DNA of 64,000 bases from Ovis canadensis (lineage: Eukaryota; Chordata; Mammalia; Artiodactyla; Bovidae), in the NCBI RefSeq assembly GCF_042477335.2, contig NC_091247.1, positions 7,958,501 to 8,022,500 on the forward strand, given 5' to 3'. The position numbers were made by a program, and so were the translations under genes. The first letter of the stretch is position 1, and each line of letters starts with the position of its first letter. The notes below the pieces were generated by a model. It was not told where the DNA came from, did no database searches, and worked only from the letters and a program-made list of their open reading frames with translations. Positions 62,301 to 64,000 of this stretch are shown here, piece after piece.

Positions 62301-62309
62301 AAACGTCAC

Positions 62310-62628
62310 AAAGCGTAGCTACGCACGCACTCCGCGAGAGCCGGCTCAGTCCTCTCCGCCGAGGTGGGCAGGACAGGCCGCTTATTCTGCGGCTGCGCTC
62401 TCAGTGTTTTTTTGTGACTCCACCCTCTCTTTCGGGCGAAGCGGCGGCTTTAGCCGTGCGTCTCCGCCCCGTATCTTTCCCACTACCCAATGGGGTTAGA
62501 GAACTGAGGCCACTCCGACACACCGCGGCCTCCTAGTACCGCCCCGGAGCCGCCCTCTCTGGGCTGAGTGGCACCGCGGCGCGGAGGCTGCCGGAAGCGA
62601 TTCCGCAGAGGTTGACGGGATCGTGCTG
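62310..62628. promoter_or_regulatory. Bidirectional SWI5/GOLGA2 promoter, CpG-rich
   Basis: CpG-rich sequence with a CCAAT box (62487-62491), GC boxes (for example 'ctccgcccc' at 62462-62470) and an ETS-type CCGGAAG at 62591-62597. No TATA box. It separates two divergent genes by only a few hundred bases. Confidence 0.78.
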
Positions 62629-62709
62629 ATGTGGCCCCCCCTTCCCCCGCCCCGTCCCGGGATGTCGGAAGAAACCCGACAGAGCAAATTGGCTGCGGCC
62701 AAGAAAAAG
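62629..62709 (+). CDS. GOLGA2: Golgin A2 / GM130, first coding exon
   Basis: GM130 is a long coiled-coil tether on the cytosolic face of the cis-Golgi. It holds GRASP65 at its C-terminus and p115 at its N-terminus, and takes part in membrane stacking and spindle assembly. The exon encodes 27 residues, [11 protein letters not shown] followed by [16 protein letters not shown], and ends exactly at AAG|GTAAAA. The second Met, residue 12, is an alternative start also present in human. The Lys-rich end begins the basic region known to contact p115 and importin-alpha. The rest of the gene lies to the right of the window. A CpG-rich leader precedes it. Confidence 0.95.
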
Positions 62710-64000
62710 GTAAAAACGTGCGGGCTCGCGGCTCCCTGACCCCTCCGAAGGCCGGGCCATGGCCAGAGTTTCTGTGCTGCCTCCAAGGCAACGGGGTGAG
62801 CCCCTCGGCGCCCCTTGGCGCCCCCCCCCCCGCCGCCAACAAAGTCTTCGCAGCCAGTCCCGCCCCCCGCTACCCCTCCGCCCCCCGGCTGCCCAGTCTC
62901 CGCCGCCTTCACTCGGCACCCCCAGGTGACTTTGGGCCGGTGACCCCCGGGGCTTCCCACACCAGGCTTGGCCTTCGTCTCCTGTCGCCCGGAACCGCAC
63001 CTCCGCAGCTCCCTGGTCTCCCTAACTCCCGGACTCTGAAAACCTCGGTCCTGGCCTTTGCATTCCCCCCCCCCCCCACCAACCGCCCCCCGCCCCCCGA
63101 CTCAACGCGGAGCGGCTACTCGGGCGTTGCTAGGGATCAGTGCCGTGTGGCTACGTCATAATGCCCCTTGGAACTGTCATTAGTGCCTAGGAAACTCGGT
63201 GTTAAATTTTACCACCCAGTTCCCACTGTGTTTTCACATCCTTTCCCGTCTCTCTGGGTCCCGGCACCAGCTTGAAAAAGGAGACTCGGGGGGATATGGG
63301 ACCTAGATCGGACCTGGGTTTCAGGCTCCCTCACCTCTAGACTTGTACCCCCATCGTTTGATGTAAAAAGCCTACACTTCCCCCAGTGATCTCCAAACAT
63401 TGACAGTATTTCTGGGTGGCCATGGGGAGAAGGTGTTTGGTTTAGCTTGGTTTTCTCCCAGGTCTCTATCCAGAGAGACTTTCACATTTTTAATCGGAAG
63501 TTTCTACTTCACATTCTAATTTTCCATGATTCTGAGACTAGTGGGCCCGTCACTCAGCATTCAGTGCTCCTCTGAGGAGCACATCCAGGGAAACTGAACT
63601 TCACAACGGGGAATCTTTCACAAATCATCACCTCAACGTGGGGCAGCCCAAGTGCCACAGGATAAATATGGGACTGATGGATCAGTTTTGCTTGATTTTC
63701 TTGAGAGAGAAAAAACCTTTTATACTAATATACGTAGGGATGACATTTGCGTAGATTTGTATGATTATAATGGACTTCTCTCTGAAATGTGTTTGGGTTG
63801 TCCTCATTCGGTTATGTTTCCAGAATCACTAGGGGTGTGTGTCTTCTCTACCTTCTGCCATCAGGATACATTGATGTAAAATTTTGAGAAGTACTGGTGT
63901 GCAGCTCTAATAGAGATGGAAGAAGGGACCCTGATGTCTGATCAAATGATTACATTTCCTCTGCTGCTGCTGATTTTGCCCCCTAGCAGCTGCTGATTGA
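62710..64000. other. GOLGA2: GOLGA2 intron 1 (start), no further exon seen
   Basis: The first 400 bases are GC-rich with C runs (62821-62831 and about 63066-63077). The rest is A/T-richer. The expected next exon (LREYQQRNSPG-like) is not present, so it must lie beyond 64000. Confidence 0.7.

Noticed and set aside
62631-63161. A 176-codon plus-strand open frame starting near GOLGA2 exon 1
   Set aside because: It begins at GTG in a different frame from the conserved GOLGA2 peptide and reads through the exon's donor into intron 1. Proline-rich because of C runs.

Overview
The window is nuclear genomic DNA of a ruminant (cattle, or a close bovid). It is packed with BovB (RTE) LINE copies and with BovB-derived tRNA SINEs (Bov-tA/Bov-A2) and cetartiodactyl tRNA-Glu SINEs (CHR type), which as a set are ruminant hallmarks. 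Its intron-rich genes match human 9q34.11 in order and orientation when read in reverse: SLC27A4(-), tRNA-Arg(+), COQ4(-), TRUB2(+), SWI5(-), GOLGA2(+).

Layout. 1-8.7 kb: the 5' half of SLC27A4 (FATP4), six coding exons (329 codons) plus a non-coding first exon in a CpG island. 9.07 kb: an intron-bearing tRNA-Arg(TCT) gene divergent from SLC27A4, with a ZNF143-type site between them. 9.2-20.7 kb: intergenic, with a near full-length BovB (12.4-16.1 kb) carrying a nested SINE, further BovB copies in both orientations, and a probable solitary LTR fossil. 20.7-31.3 kb: complete COQ4 (7 exons, 265 aa, zinc motif intact). 31.3-31.8 kb: a shared COQ4/TRUB2 promoter. 31.8-43.7 kb: complete TRUB2 (8 exons, 331 aa, catalytic Asp intact). 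43.7-57.3 kb: intergenic and repeat-rich. 57.3-62.3 kb: SWI5, C-terminal exons clear and 5' end unresolved. 62.3-62.6 kb: a second divergent promoter. 62.6 kb to the end: GOLGA2 exon 1 and part of intron 1.

How the genes relate. SLC27A4 activates and imports long-chain fatty acids. COQ4 and TRUB2 both serve mitochondria (coenzyme Q synthesis; pseudouridylation of mitochondrial mRNA) and share a promoter. SWI5 is a homologous-recombination factor and GOLGA2 a cis-Golgi tether, again head to head. Exon joins were checked by reading phase: COQ4 sums to 798 nt and TRUB2 to 996 nt, both exact multiples of three.

I found no new gene system. The best leads are a SINE inserted against the COQ4 exon 5 splice acceptor that duplicated the acceptor, a GC-AG intron in COQ4, a BovB copy with an exceptionally long target-site duplication, the tRNA/ZNF143/SLC27A4 divergent promoter, and the missing in-frame ATG upstream of SWI5. 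All were read by eye. Repeat family names rest on remembered consensus sequences, and most repeat ends are good to roughly 5-20 bases.
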